From Paenibacillus macerans (GTDB lineage Bacteria > Bacillota > Bacilli > Paenibacillales > Paenibacillaceae), in assembly GCF_023715465.1 (NCBI RefSeq), contig NZ_JAMBOE010000001.1, forward strand, positions 62,001 through 126,000: a stretch of DNA of 64,000 nucleotides, in the 5' to 3' direction. The notes under the pieces are model-generated. The model was not told the origin of the DNA. It worked only from the letters and a program-made list of their open reading frames with translations, and ran no database searches. Shown here one piece after another: positions 25,882-35,580 of the stretch (position 1 is the first letter of the stretch; the number at the start of each line of letters is the position of its first letter). Position numbers and translations under genes: made by a program.

Positions 25882-28638
25882 TTAATACATTTCCTGCCCC
25901 ATGGATTTAGCGACTCTTCCCCGAACCTCGTATGCCAATTGTGAAGCCCGAACTGTCGCATCCCAAACAGCCGGCTCCACTATAGATCGGCAGATTGTCA
26001 AAGCTTGTTGGGTCGGCGGAACCATCTGCCTTAAAGTATGCTCGGCTTGATCAAGAGCATCCGCATAACGCTGGCCCGCTGCACGCCGTAGATTGGCAAT
26101 GGCTTCCGGAAACGTTTGCCACAATCGGATAATCGAGAGCATGCATCCGACGGCCAATGGAAAATGTGAATATCGGCCACGTCCAACTGCCAAAAGTTCT
26201 GCTGCTCCCAATGCGGAATAAAGATGGTAACTTAATGGCGTGAGATAACGAGAGTGTACAATGTGCAGTTCAGGAAGTCCCCACGCTTCAGGAAGGTATC
26301 GGAATTCTGAACTCATTCCACATCCCAACGCAAGAGCTTTACTTACGATCTGGAGATGTTGAAGTACAGAACTCATGGCCTGTCGAAATGAAGGGGAAGC
26401 CAAGGGGATTTGTTGAAGTACAGGCTGCAATCTGCTCATTTCCGCATTGGCATCACTCAAATTGGGTTGCGGCATAGTCTCATAAACGTAGTTATGAATT
26501 GAATAATCATTTTGTGAAAATGACATTTGAAAGCTCCTCTCAGAGATAAGTACATTATCAGGGTATGAGCCTATAAGATTATCCGGCATCGGACATTCGC
26601 CCATTTCATGGGCAGTCATCGCCGTTTTTATCAAATGATCCCGAAACCATTGGAGAATATGATCAAGCCGGACCACCCGGTGCCAAGGTGCTCCTTCGCG
26701 GGATAACTCGTGGGTTTCGGTCAGAAATCGAACCATGCGGACTTTACGTTGCAAAAACTTTAAAGCTGTGTAAAATTGTTCCCCTTGCTCGATGGGAACC
26801 CGGAAATCACGGTCGCTATGAATAAGCAGCAACGGGGTTTTAACCTTGTCAACAAAGCTGATCGGGGAGCGCCTTAGATAACTCTCTGGAAGTTCCCAGG
26901 GTGGACCTCCGTATTCCTCGGCACGTAAGTATCCTCCGTCCGAAGTACCGAAGAAACTATAAAGGTTACTAATTCCCCGCATGGATACCGCTGCCTTGAA
27001 CCGGTGGGTTTGGGTCACAATCCAATTGGTCATGTACCCGCCATAACTTCCGCCTGCCACTCCTAAACGCCCTGGATCTAGGGTTCCCCGTGATAAGGCG
27101 GTGTCCACTGCTGCCATCAGATCGGCATAATCATGATTTCCCCAATCCCCCCGGATCGCATCAGCAAGTTCCTGACCGTACCCCATACTTCCCCGAGGAT
27201 TCACAAAGATAACTGCAAATCCATTCGATGCAAGCAATTGAAACTCAAAGAAGAAGACATAACCATACATGGCCGTTGGTCCGCCATGAATTTGTAAGAT
27301 GCCTGGATGCTTTTCCCCCGTAGAATAAGGCGGTTGAAGAATCCAACCTTCTTCTTCCGGGCCGCCTGGCGAGCGGAAAGTAAACCGAGTCGGCCGCGCA
27401 AGCTTGACATGCTCCAGCCAATCACGGTTCACTCTCGTAAGTCGCCGCTGGTTAACGGACTCCTCAGTGATCTCGCCCACCCAAATATCGTTAGGAAGCG
27501 TAGAGGCGGTCACGGCCATGGCTGCCCTGCGGGCGCCTAAACTGAAACTAAGGTTATAGATAACCAGTTCACCGTGTGTGAGTTGTTTCCCCTGCCCATC
27601 CGGAACGGAAAAACGCCAGAGGTGAACCGTCCCATTTGCACTGACATTCATGAAGATCGATCTCCCGTCCAGGGACCAGTGAGGCGTTACGCCTGGCTGC
27701 TCAATCCCGAGGAAATCTTTAATCGCATAGTCGCCAACCGGATACTTGAACCCTTCGGTAAGTTCCCTGGGCTCTCCCCCTTCCAACGGAATAATCCATA
27801 TCCCCCGGTTTGTATAGTATCCCGATTTTCGGTCATGACCTATATAGGCAATCATCCTCCCATCCGGCGACCACGACAGATAATTGGCGGGCCCTGCACT
27901 TCGAGTCAGACGGCGTGCCCCCCCTCCATCGGAGGGGATGACCCAAATATCATTGACTAAATCCAATTCAGTCCTTTCCGAGATTCGGTTGCCGGCTACC
28001 GCTATAAAACGACCGTCAGGAGACCACGCCGGGGAAGAAAAATTATAGTTGCCAAAAGTCAATTGCTTAAATACGCCTCTCTCTGGACCCATGACTTGAA
28101 CAGTGAACAAATGCCAGTTCTTATTTACGAGAAATCCTACGCTATCCAACTTGTACCGAAGTTGGTCTATGACCAATACATTTTGGGAAAATCGTTCTCT
28201 GGGATTAAGCGCTTGCTCCTCCTCTCTTTCCTTGTCGCCCGCGCTTAGACGAATGATACAGGCGATTGTTCGGCCATCAGGACTCCATACCGGTACACCG
28301 GCAACGTTTCCTAAATGGGAAAACAGCTGCTGATCTTCTCCGGTGTTGTGCATGATCCATAGTTGCCGCGATCCAGAGCGGCTGGAGATGAAAGAAATCA
28401 ATTGTCCGTCGGGAGACCAACGTGGGGCATAGTCTAACTCTAACCCTGAAGTAAGGGGGCGGGGTTCATCGTTACCGGCGGTGCTTACGACCCAGATGCG
28501 ACTCTTATACTTGTTCGTGTGGCGATCCATGATCGTTTCTACGTAGGCAATTCTCGAACCGTCCGGCGAGATTTGCGGATCATTCACGGCCCGCAGGTTG
28601 AAAAGATCCTCTGAAATCAAGCGTCTTCCATATCTCAT
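25882..28638 (-). CDS. S9-family prolyl-oligopeptidase-like peptidase with extra C-terminal domain
   Basis: 918 residues from the ATG at 28638, behind TTGAGG. Residues 1-400 form a beta-propeller of TolB/DPP-like repeats (repeated PxWSPDG motifs). Residues about 420-665 are the alpha/beta hydrolase with the nucleophile in GGSYGGYM (near 530), HSDRDFRVP with the Asp, and ETHELSREG with the His. S9C acylaminoacyl-peptidases usually end at HILQWFRDHLI, near residue 665. Here about 250 further helical residues follow, which I do not recognise. No frameshift is visible at the junction. Confidence 0.9.
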   Translation of the reverse strand: MRYGRRLISEDLFNLRAVNDPQISPDGSRIAYVETIMDRHTNKYKSRIWVVSTAGNDEPRPLTSGLELDYAPRWSPDGQLISFISSRSGSRQLWIMHNTGEDQQLFSHLGNVAGVPVWSPDGRTIACIIRLSAGDKEREEEQALNPRERFSQNVLVIDQLRYKLDSVGFLVNKNWHLFTVQVMGPERGVFKQLTFGNYNFSSPAWSPDGRFIAVAGNRISERTELDLVNDIWVIPSDGGGARRLTRSAGPANYLSWSPDGRMIAYIGHDRKSGYYTNRGIWIIPLEGGEPRELTEGFKYPVGDYAIKDFLGIEQPGVTPHWSLDGRSIFMNVSANGTVHLWRFSVPDGQGKQLTHGELVIYNLSFSLGARRAAMAVTASTLPNDIWVGEITEESVNQRRLTRVNRDWLEHVKLARPTRFTFRSPGGPEEEGWILQPPYSTGEKHPGILQIHGGPTAMYGYVFFFEFQLLASNGFAVIFVNPRGSMGYGQELADAIRGDWGNHDYADLMAAVDTALSRGTLDPGRLGVAGGSYGGYMTNWIVTQTHRFKAAVSMRGISNLYSFFGTSDGGYLRAEEYGGPPWELPESYLRRSPISFVDKVKTPLLLIHSDRDFRVPIEQGEQFYTALKFLQRKVRMVRFLTETHELSREGAPWHRVVRLDHILQWFRDHLIKTAMTAHEMGECPMPDNLIGSYPDNVLISERSFQMSFSQNDYSIHNYVYETMPQPNLSDANAEMSRLQPVLQQIPLASPSFRQAMSSVLQHLQIVSKALALGCGMSSEFRYLPEAWGLPELHIVHSRYLTPLSYHLYSALGAAELLAVGRGRYSHFPLAVGCMLSIIRLWQTFPEAIANLRRAAGQRYADALDQAEHTLRQMVPPTQQALTICRSIVEPAVWDATVRASQLAYEVRGRVAKSMGQEMY

Positions 28639-28796
28639 ATAAATCCTCAATTCGAGACTTTTATTAGTTTTGCCTCAGCATATGCCTAACTGAGAGTAGG
28701 GGTTCGGGAAGAGATATGCTCCGCCTGTTCAAAGACAAGTATACGGACTGGATATCAAGATCAAATGCAGATCCTATGCAGCGAGGACGAAAAAGT

Positions 28797-28868
28797 AAAA
28801 AAGTGCAGAACCGAAGTTCTACACTTTCGTTTATTGTCACAAAAAACCTCACCGGAATACCGGTGAGG
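28797..28868 (-). terminator. two tandem intrinsic terminators after the DUF4309 gene
   Basis: On the minus strand, first CCTCACCGG-TATT-CCGGTGAGG with TTTTTT (28868-28841), then AAAGTGTAGAAC paired with GTTCTGCACTTT (28827-28798) and more T. Both lie just after the stop at 28882. Tandem terminators would insulate the S9 peptidase gene from read-through. Confidence 0.85.
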
Positions 28869-28881
28869 GAAATGGGTAAAC

Positions 28882-29472
28882 TTACGCTTTGTAAACCAGA
28901 TTGATGTGGTCGAGGCTCGTGCTGTTGTTGAAGATAAATTCGAGCTGATAAGCTCCGCGGATATAAACGATTTTCTTCTGCTTGATGCTGCCTGTTTTGA
29001 AAACGGTGGAGGAATGAGGCGCCCCCCATTGCTGTACGAGCATCTTCACCGTAATGCCGCCGATATTAGCCTCACGTTCCACATTTGTCCCGAAGTAGCG
29101 CATTTCCTGGATTTTGTTCCCCTTATAGGAGATGGCATATCCGGGGTGGCCCATCTCTGCGTGGTAGAAATCGAATGCATTCGAAGCTTTGGCAGGCATT
29201 TCAGGCTCGCCGATGGCTTTGATTACGTCCTCGTGCGTGCTTTTTCCTAACGTCAATCCCTCAAGACCGGGAAATTGACCTTGGAGTGCCGGTTTGTAGA
29301 ATCTGTTCAGCGTCTGTAATGCCTGCTTATAGTAATCCGACGCTGCAGACGATGCGGACGCAGATGCTGCGGCTGCTTTTGCAGGCAAGAGTTCATTCGC
29401 AATTCCAGCGGCGCTTAGCGTTAAGGCTCCTATGGCCATAATTGCAACGGTTGCTTTTTTAATTCGTTTCAT
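28882..29472 (-). CDS. secreted YjgB-like (DUF4309) protein
   Basis: 196 residues with a typical signal peptide (MKRIKKATVAIMAIGALTLS, then an AXA-type cleavage region near 35). The mature part follows the DUF4309 pattern: GLTLGKSTHEDVIKAIGEP, HPGYAISYKGNKIQEMRYFG and VQQWGAP. Function of the family is unknown; members are exported and sometimes induced by cell-envelope stress. Monocistronic with tandem terminators. Confidence 0.85.
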   Translation of the reverse strand: MKRIKKATVAIMAIGALTLSAAGIANELLPAKAAAASASASSAASDYYKQALQTLNRFYKPALQGQFPGLEGLTLGKSTHEDVIKAIGEPEMPAKASNAFDFYHAEMGHPGYAISYKGNKIQEMRYFGTNVEREANIGGITVKMLVQQWGAPHSSTVFKTGSIKQKKIVYIRGAYQLEFIFNNSTSLDHINLVYKA

Positions 29473-29575
29473 CCGATTCGTCTCCTTCTTTTGCTGTCTT
29501 GTAGTAATTGACGTCCCCTCCTTGAATATTGTTACATTAAATTTTGGGAAGCTAAGCTGAGATTGCCTGTCAGGC

Positions 29576-29767
29576 TCAGTTGTTAACGACCGAATGCAAA
29601 AAAGAACTGCGCAACAACAGCCGCACAGTCCATATCTTCACGTATTCCTTACGATATTTTAGTAATGATTCAATATCTAATTGCTTCTGATATTCTGCCC
29701 ATGAAGCGAGCTTCCTTACTTTTTTCTTCATGCCTCTTGTCTTCTTATGTATTGAAGTCAGCTTCAT
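29576..29767 (-). CDS. small hypothetical protein, possibly truncated
   Basis: 63 residues, very basic at the N-terminus (HKKTRGMKKKVRKLASWAEY). Its ATG overlaps the stop of the broken DUF5680 gene by 4 bases, which suggests it was translationally coupled to it. No domain recognised. The last 15 residues are unlike the rest, so the end may be altered. Confidence 0.4.
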   Translation of the reverse strand: MKLTSIHKKTRGMKKKVRKLASWAEYQKQLDIESLLKYRKEYVKIWTVRLLLRSSFLHSVVNN

Positions 29768-31245
29768 GATTCACCTCCAAAATAGACTTTTTGGCAAAGG
29801 CAGACTAATTCATATACTTGAATATTATTTCGGAATATCCTCTCTTTGCCTTTAAAATTCCTAATATCCCCTTCATTATTATCATCATATCTCAATTCTT
29901 CCTCTGATGTTTCAAAACCGCCAAGGAACCTTCCTTCTGCATACATCTTTGTTAAACTATTCATAATCATCTTTCCTGCTTCTTGAGAACTTATTACTCA
30001 ACTTTCGCAGAGCAAAAATCAGCTTGAGTCCTTGAACTGAAGATTTTCAAAGAATTAAGATAGGCGGATTGCAAAATAGAAAGACACCGCTTCGTTTGGT
30101 AAAGCGAGAGTGACGAGCTTCTACGCATTGTTTTAGGCCATCAGCCCGATCTAAAACAACTGCCAAGTGAATTAAAGTATTCTTTTCTTGGGGTGCGCGG
30201 CAGATCAATACTCGCTGTCCGGAGACTTTGCACGATTATCCCATTTGAACAGGTAGCAGAGAAATAGACAAGCTTGGGAGAAGAAACTATTTGGTGGAGA
30301 AGAAGATAGGTTCGAGATAATTTTGACATGCAGGCCTGCTCGCTGTTATAACGGCTGGTGAATGGTTGAAGTTCCGTTCCTGCATTGACCTCCATGTGCG
30401 CTCGCCCCCCCAAATCAAGAATTTACAAATGTGGGTTCTATTCACTTTGTTATCTCAAACGTACGTTCCCTTATCAAGCCGAAAATCTCACCTGAACCGC
30501 CTCATTTTCCCCCTCTCTTTTCTTTCTCTCTTTTTTTTGGAACCCTTGCTCTAGCCCCCCTCCTGATCCCCGCTCCCTGAACGAATGGGATAATCGTGCA
30601 AAGGCAAGCAACAGGCAGGAACACCAAGACACGAACCCTTTAGACTGCCCTCTCACCTGGCGGCAATTTGTGACACTGCTCGAAACGGCTACGGTGCTGA
30701 CCTCGGCGGATCGTGGCGCCCTCTCATCGTTGACGCGCTGGCCTGAAAGCATCGGCAAAGTGCAACGCACGTTCCTTCGGCGGCTTGTTTTATTTGCTGT
30801 GCGACGAAGTCGGCGCACTCGATTGGCTGATTGCCCTACAACAGTTGCTCGACTTGATCAACGAAGTAGCCAAAAAGCCGGGAAGACACTGTCCGCCTCT
30901 GATTCAGCTTCAACTCCGACAATGGATTGCTGCTTTACCCAGCTACATCAAGGCTTGCCTGCCAATTTTTTGCTGCGAAAGTTGAGTTATTAATTTTGTA
31001 TCTAAAATATAGCCATAATAATTCATAGCCCAAATCAGCTCTGAATTAAAGTACACCACTTCTTGACCAATGAAGTCTTGGTCACCAAAATAACTGTCAT
31101 GGTAAGACCACTCATGATCTACAAACTGTATATCTTTCGACGCTAATCTATAAGGTAATAGCTTTTCAACTCCTCCCACATACGTTTTACTCTTTGCGGC
31201 AACTATGAATTGCTCAAGATTGGTTATTGAATATGTATTTTTCAT
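29764..31245 (-). pseudogene. DUF5680 gene split by a 990-bp insertion
   Basis: The 5' half (31245 to 30987; NTYSITNLEQFIVAAKSKTY onward to NYYGYILDTKLI) has an AAAGGAG site before its ATG. The 3' half (29996 to 29764) carries MYAEGRFLGGFETSEEELRY and NEGDIRNFKGKERIF. Removing 29997-30986 plus one TTATTA copy restores a single frame reading DTKLISSQEAGKMIMNSLTK. The gene was therefore intact before the element inserted. DUF5680 has no known activity. The last residues (VYELVCLCQKVY) differ from the usual VYELxYHGG ending, hinting at a further change. Confidence 0.88.
29997..30986 (+). mobile_element. 990-bp degenerate insertion sequence
   Basis: Perfect 14-bp inverted ends CTCAACTTTCGCAG (29997-30010) and CTGCGAAAGTTGAG (30973-30986) are bordered by the direct repeat TTATTA (29991-29996 and 30987-30992). 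The plus strand near its right end encodes what looks like a transposase tail (LFYLLCDEVGALDWLIALQQ; IAALPSYIKACLP), but frames are broken and no DDE triad is visible. It is probably an internally deleted or decayed IS; the family was not recognised. A miniature relative lies at 6699-6835. Confidence 0.8.
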
Positions 31246-31264
31246 TTGTTTGCTCCTTTCTTCA

Positions 31265-31798
31265 TTAGAAAGCACCTTTTATATGAAATAAAACATGTTT
31301 GCTTAAAGGGCTATACTCGTCAACTGTCGGGTGCAGGAACATTTTAACAAAGCTCATACCGATTTTTATCATCACTTTTTTTGAAGATTCATTAATATCT
31401 GCCGTAAAACTATAAATTTCATCAAAACCTAAGGTGTTGAATCCGTATTGTAAACAGGCTGCTGCCCCCTCAGTTGCATAGCCTTTCCCCCATGCCTCCT
31501 TTTTGAGTCGCCATCCAATTTCGATACATGGAGTGAAATCGGTCTCAAATGTTGCCTTGTGAAATCCTATAAACCCTATAAAGTCATTATTTTCCTTTAC
31601 TTCGACAGCATATCGCCCAAAGCCATATTCCATAAATTCGGATTCAATTGATTTATAAAATAGATCTGTTTCTTCAGCCGATAAGGTTTTAGGAAAATAC
31701 TTCATAACTTGCTCATCTGCATTTAGTCGACTAAATGGTTCTATATCGGCCTCTTTCCAATCACGAAAACGCAATCTCGGTGTTTCAAAATAAATCAT
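31265..31798 (-). CDS. GNAT acetyltransferase (RimJ/RimL-like)
   Basis: 177 residues from the ATG at 31798, behind GGTGGGAG; an upstream in-frame start at 31825 is less likely. The fold is visible as FETPRLRFRDWKEADIEPF, GFIGFHKATFE, EIGWRLKKEAWGKGYATEGA (the acetyl-CoA loop) and a C-terminal SFVKMFLHP. Members acetylate protein N-termini or small amines. It was followed by the DUF5680 gene, 20 bp downstream, before that gene was disrupted. Confidence 0.9.
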   Translation of the reverse strand: MIYFETPRLRFRDWKEADIEPFSRLNADEQVMKYFPKTLSAEETDLFYKSIESEFMEYGFGRYAVEVKENNDFIGFIGFHKATFETDFTPCIEIGWRLKKEAWGKGYATEGAAACLQYGFNTLGFDEIYSFTADINESSKKVMIKIGMSFVKMFLHPTVDEYSPLSKHVLFHIKGAF

Positions 31799-31914
31799 TT
31801 TTCTCCCACCTTTATTGAAATTCACTCATTATAATATTGGGTTTAATTTAATAGATGAACAGATATCAGAAAAAATATCTAACTCCGTACTTCCCTTTTC
31901 CATTTCCCCACTTA

Positions 31915-32200
31915 TTAACAACAAAGAAAACTAACTTGGCGAGCTTTCTGATTATTTATAATAACTTGTTTATCATCCACAATATTCGATTCTTCTTCTG
32001 TTTCATCATTTAATAGTCTTTGAATAAATTCCATATCTTTTGGTTTGCTCCCATAGAATAACACGGTTGAAGGATGTGTAAACCCCTTTTCTTCCTTAGA
32101 TAAAGACACTAAAAAGTTGCCCTCAGCAGTGTTGTCCCTTATGTACCATTCCTTTGGATACTTAAAAGTTATTCCAAATTCAGAATAACTATATGTTGCA
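31915..32200 (-). pseudogene. truncated secreted-protein gene (PsbP-like tail)
   Basis: From an in-frame stop at about 32200, the minus strand reads DATYSYSEFGITFKYPKEWY, then IRDNTAEGNFLVSLSKEEKG, to a stop at 31915. The YSEFGITFKYPKEW pattern is typical of the start of mature secreted lipoproteins. The signal peptide and ribosome site are missing. The end (ARQVSFLCC) is also abrupt. It is best read as a fragment. Confidence 0.55.
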
Positions 32201-32257
32201 TCTCATTCGAATTACAGCCCGCAGCGTTGGTGTTATACGACTTAATTGAATCTCAAA

Positions 32258-32731
32258 TCATTTTATAAAATGCGCTCTTTCTTCTTGACTTGAACTGAAT
32301 ATGTAATCTGGGTACTTGTTTACGATCGGCGGTATTTGGTCTTCGGGAAAGAACTTGAGTTCCTTCATCTCTTCATTATTTGAGTTTAACTGTCCATCCT
32401 TAATCTTGCATTCAAATACAATAGCTAAGTATTCGACTTGGTGACCGTTACCATAAGTAAATCTTTGCTCTTCCCCACCGTATACTCCTATGATTCGCTC
32501 CGGTTCAATATCAAGCCCTGTCTCTTCTGATGCTTCTCTGACTATAGCTTGAGCAGGAGTTTCTCCAAGCTCAATTGCGCCAGCAATTAAGCCCCAGTTC
32601 TCTTCATTGTGTTTTCTTCCGAAAAGGATCTCACCTTGTTCATTTCTAATAACGCCAGCTACACACGGCATTAAGATAAGTTGATTTCCAATTTTCTCTC
32701 GAAGGTTTTTATAATATTCTGACATCCCCAT
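32258..32731 (-). CDS. Nudix hydrolase
   Basis: 157 residues from the ATG at 32731, 7 bases after AGGAGG. The Nudix box GAIELGETPAQAIVREASEE followed by TG is complete (Gx5Ex7REUxEExGU). Members hydrolyse nucleoside diphosphates linked to another moiety; substrate not predictable. The leader upstream of it is repeat copy R1 (32757-32950). Confidence 0.92.
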   Translation of the reverse strand: MGMSEYYKNLREKIGNQLILMPCVAGVIRNEQGEILFGRKHNEENWGLIAGAIELGETPAQAIVREASEETGLDIEPERIIGVYGGEEQRFTYGNGHQVEYLAIVFECKIKDGQLNSNNEEMKELKFFPEDQIPPIVNKYPDYIFSSSQEERAHFIK

Positions 32732-32756
32732 GTAAACCGCCTCCTTCATCCTCAAT

Positions 32757-32950
32757 TATGTCGTATATTCACGAAACAACCCAACCTTAGATAGCTTCTA
32801 TCCAAGGCTGGGTCATTTGTTGTCTGAGCTTCTTCCATGATTATACACCTGACAACCAAAGTGCGGTAGCCACGTGAATACGTTGTTATATGATAGGCAG
32901 GCCTTCTCTTAGTTACTTAAACTCTCGTATAATTTATGTATAATCGTTTT
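32757..32950. repeat. dispersed intergenic repeat, copy R1
   Basis: About 195 bases, around 75-80 percent alike by eye to R2 (34974-35172). It holds ATTCACGAA near the left end, a hairpin of AACCCAACCTTAGATAGC type with GGCTGGGTCA, and GTGAATACGTTGTTAT near the right end, whose GAATAC part is the inverse of the left arm. It lies directly upstream of the Nudix gene, so it forms that gene's leader. Bases 32951-33112 show nothing else. Confidence 0.75.
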
Positions 32951-33112
32951 AATGATAATCCAATCCAAAACATAAAACTTGGAATGAGATTCAAAAGCAA
33001 CATGATTATATAATACCTCAAAAAGTGAGTATAAAAAGTCTCTTGGTACAAACTTCCTCGGTTAAACCACAAATATCCGAGATTTTCTTATTTATGTGAT
33101 GTATACCGGCAT

Positions 33113-33605
33113 CTAAGTCTCAATAACCTTTGAATAATATCTTTTGAATATAACTTCACTACTTTCATCAGTATCTTCTTCCGTTATTCCCTCTTTGATT
33201 TGTAATCCATTATATAATGCGTTTTCAGCAAACCATTTCACCAGATCATTTAACTCATAACGTTCTTCATCATCTTGATTCTCATAAAAAGACGTCACTA
33301 GTTAATGTAAATCCAGGGATTCCAATATCCCCATAAATGATGAATTCGAAATCTTTATTCTTATATATATTTTTTAAGTATTCCTCTACCTTACCTTCTA
33401 AAAAGATGAATGATTACGTGACATCATCTAAACTTATAGTCCCTTTCCTTAATAAACGAGTAAAGCCGTGAATATATCTATAGTTAGTTTACGCTTCTAA
33501 AGATGTTAGAGCTCTGTCATTTGAGAAAAGAAAGTCTGGTTGTTCTATAATATGCAGAATTTCTTTATAAGCTTTTTGAGCATGTTTGCTTAAATAAGCA
33601 AGCAT
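33113..33605 (-). pseudogene. broken hypothetical gene
   Basis: From ATG at 33605 (AAAGGA upstream) the minus strand reads MLAYLSKHAQKAYKEILHII, stops after TSLEA, resumes in frame (TNYRYIHGFTRLLRKG), stops again after DDVT, continues KVEEYLKNIYKNKDFEFIIY to GFTLTS, then shifts frame into QDDEERYELNDLVKWFAENA. Two stops and one frameshift mark a decayed gene of about 160 residues. No domain recognised. Confidence 0.7.
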
Positions 33606-33654
33606 GTCGATCAAGTCCTTTATTATAGTCTCACCTCAAATTGAATTAGTCCAT

Positions 33655-34101
33655 TTATGATTTCTCAAAAATATACATATCCTCTTCTTCCCTGACTTTA
33701 GTAAACCCGCATTTAGTATAAAAATGGTGATTTCTCACACTCCATTTTGGTGTGTCTAACCACCATTTAGGGTTGTCTAAATAAATGGTTTCTATCTCTT
33801 TCATTACTTTCATTCCAATCCCCTGATTCTGATATTTCGGATCTATAAAAATCCTTCCTAAATTAAGAACTCCGTTAGTTCCTAAGAGAATTATTGCCCC
33901 TCCAATTATTTCTCCATCTTTGAGAACTTTATAGTAGTCCCCGTATACCATCATATCCTCTTGCCAGCTTGTGGAATCATATCCAGGAGGTCCACCTATT
34001 TCACTATTATTAAATTGCTTAGATTCTTCATCGAAACTTGCCTTCTGAATTTCAGCCAGTTTTCTAGCATCAGCCTTTAATGCCTTTTCAATTATCATCA
34101 T
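33655..34101 (-). CDS. GNAT acetyltransferase
   Basis: About 148 residues from the ATG at 34101, behind GGGAG. Visible fold elements are IEKALKADARKLAEIQKASF, IGGAIILLG, LGRIFIDPKYQNQGIGMKVM (the Q/RxxGxG acetyl-CoA loop) and the C-terminal NHHFYTKCGFTKV. Substrate unknown. It follows the methyltransferase gene 34168-34938 in the same direction. Confidence 0.9.
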   Translation of the reverse strand: MMIIEKALKADARKLAEIQKASFDEESKQFNNSEIGGPPGYDSTSWQEDMMVYGDYYKVLKDGEIIGGAIILLGTNGVLNLGRIFIDPKYQNQGIGMKVMKEIETIYLDNPKWWLDTPKWSVRNHHFYTKCGFTKVREEEDMYIFEKS

Positions 34102-34167
34102 AGAACTTTCTCCCAATTTGCTTTTTTAGTTTTGCACTGACCCAGCTTCCCTGAAATGCCTAAGGGG

Positions 34168-34938
34168 CTAAGGCTTTCTTGCCAAATATAAATCAATAGT
34201 ATCGTTCAAATTAATCTGTCCACCGTAATAGTTAATTGTTTCTATCAATTCTGCTTCAAAAAGTATTCGTTTATCTTCCTGTAATACCCTATGGTCTGAA
34301 TAAGTTCTAAGAAGTGAAACGTAGTTCTGAGCATCAAATGTTCTTGTTTGATGGTATAGCTTATAATTCACGTCAATAAAACCGTACCGTTTAATTGTAT
34401 TGACCATTTCCAAACAGTGTTCTTCGCTGTGTGCTTCTGGTAGTTTTTTAGATAATGGTCTATATTTGTCATAGATTTTTTGCATTGCTATATGGAGGTC
34501 ATTTTCTTTGGCTGGAAACGGACGATTCCAAAATAGTGCCAATACTCCACCATTTCTCAAAAGTTGATAGACTTTTGTATATCCTATTTCTTCAGGTATC
34601 CAATGAAAAGCGGTTGCAGAATAAATTAAATCAAAGTGATTCTTTTCAAGAACAACGCTTTCAAAATCATGATTTATAACATTGAAATCAGCAAATTTTG
34701 AAAATTTCTGATTTGAAAATTTCGCCAAATCTTCACCAAGTTCTATGGCCGTAACCTTACATCCAGTATTCAAAAAAGGTAAAGTCGCTTGGCCTGTCCC
34801 TATACCTATTTCAAGAGCTGCTTTACTATTATCTAAGTTTGAAAACTGAATCACATCATGAAACAATTCTTCTACATATGTTGGTCGCATTTTATCATAA
34901 TTCAACACATCTTCATTAAACGTTAGGCGTAAATCCAT
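34168..34938 (-). CDS. class I SAM-dependent methyltransferase
   Basis: 256 residues. Motif I is ALEIGIGTGQATLPFL, the acidic loop after beta2 is VTAIELGEDLA, and motif IV-like FDLIYSATAFHWIP resembles the UbiE/Tam group. The C-terminal part (FDAQNYVSLLRTYSDHRVL) is typical of small-molecule methyltransferases of this group. ATG follows TAGGGGGG. Leader upstream is repeat R2. Confidence 0.92.
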   Translation of the reverse strand: MDLRLTFNEDVLNYDKMRPTYVEELFHDVIQFSNLDNSKAALEIGIGTGQATLPFLNTGCKVTAIELGEDLAKFSNQKFSKFADFNVINHDFESVVLEKNHFDLIYSATAFHWIPEEIGYTKVYQLLRNGGVLALFWNRPFPAKENDLHIAMQKIYDKYRPLSKKLPEAHSEEHCLEMVNTIKRYGFIDVNYKLYHQTRTFDAQNYVSLLRTYSDHRVLQEDKRILFEAELIETINYYGGQINLNDTIDLYLARKP

Positions 34939-34973
34939 CTTTTACCCCCCTAGAAATATAAATTTAATTTCTG

Positions 34974-35172
34974 ATAACGTTCTTGTATTCGCGAAACAAC
35001 CCAGCCCTAGATTGCTTATCTTGGGCTGGGCCGTTTGATGACCGAGCTTCTTCCATGATTATACATCTATCAACCAAGGGGTGATAGTCCCGTAGTGTGA
35101 ATACGGTGTTATATGATAAGGATACCTTCTCTGAGCTACTTAACCTCTCGCCTATAGTTTATGTATAATCGT
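34974..35172. repeat. dispersed intergenic repeat, copy R2
   Basis: The left arm ATAACGTTCTTGTATTC (34974-34990) and right arm GAATACGGTGTTAT (35099-35112) are imperfect inverted repeats. Between them lies a strong hairpin (CCCAGCCC with GGGCTGGG). Similarity to R1 continues about 60 bases past the right arm, to TTATGTATAATCG. It is the leader of the methyltransferase gene. Confidence 0.78.
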
Positions 35173-35289
35173 TATAAAAAAATTGCATCTCCAATGAGCT
35201 GTACAAATATATATGTGAAAACAGATAGAGCATTATTGCTTCCTATGTGATCTGTACGATTCATATGCTTCCCTTTCATAATAAGGTTC

Positions 35290-35515
35290 TTTCCACGAAA
35301 TCCCCCAAACCTCGAATCGAGTGAATCTCCTGCGTTCATATAATCTTCCATAAAGCTATATTAGACGCAGTGTCCCCTAATCCCTTTTTGCCAATGATGG
35401 CCTTTTTATAATTCGGTCCATGGCTTATGTTTTTGGGGTAGGCGACGAGGGTGTGCTATCAATTCGAAATTAGAAATGGTTAATCCTGCTTTTTCCTAAA
35501 CGAGGCGTCCCAGTA
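35290..35515 (-). pseudogene. degenerate relative of the gene at 37653-37886
   Basis: On the minus strand fragments EKAGLTISNFELIAHPRRLP, MEDYMNAGDSLDS and similar line up with the protein encoded at 37653-37886 (EEETGLTISNLELIYTSSPR; WEFRDSLNS), with in-frame stops. DNA similarity extends over about 220 bases. A decayed duplicate. Confidence 0.6.
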
Positions 35516-35580
35516 TCTCCTATTTCTCAAAACAATATAATTTTTATAAATGAAATACAAAGAACGGGGTGAATTTTAAA

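Noticed and set aside
25781..25945. A 54-codon plus-strand frame starting METTAEFIPFLTQH
   Set aside because: It has a weak ribosome site and overlaps the end of the S9 peptidase gene; no support beyond an open frame.
32757..35172. True integron attC sites
   Set aside because: The ends resemble attC arms, but the right core is GTTATAT rather than GTTRRRY, the inner parts do not fold into one long stem, and no integron integrase was seen in the window.
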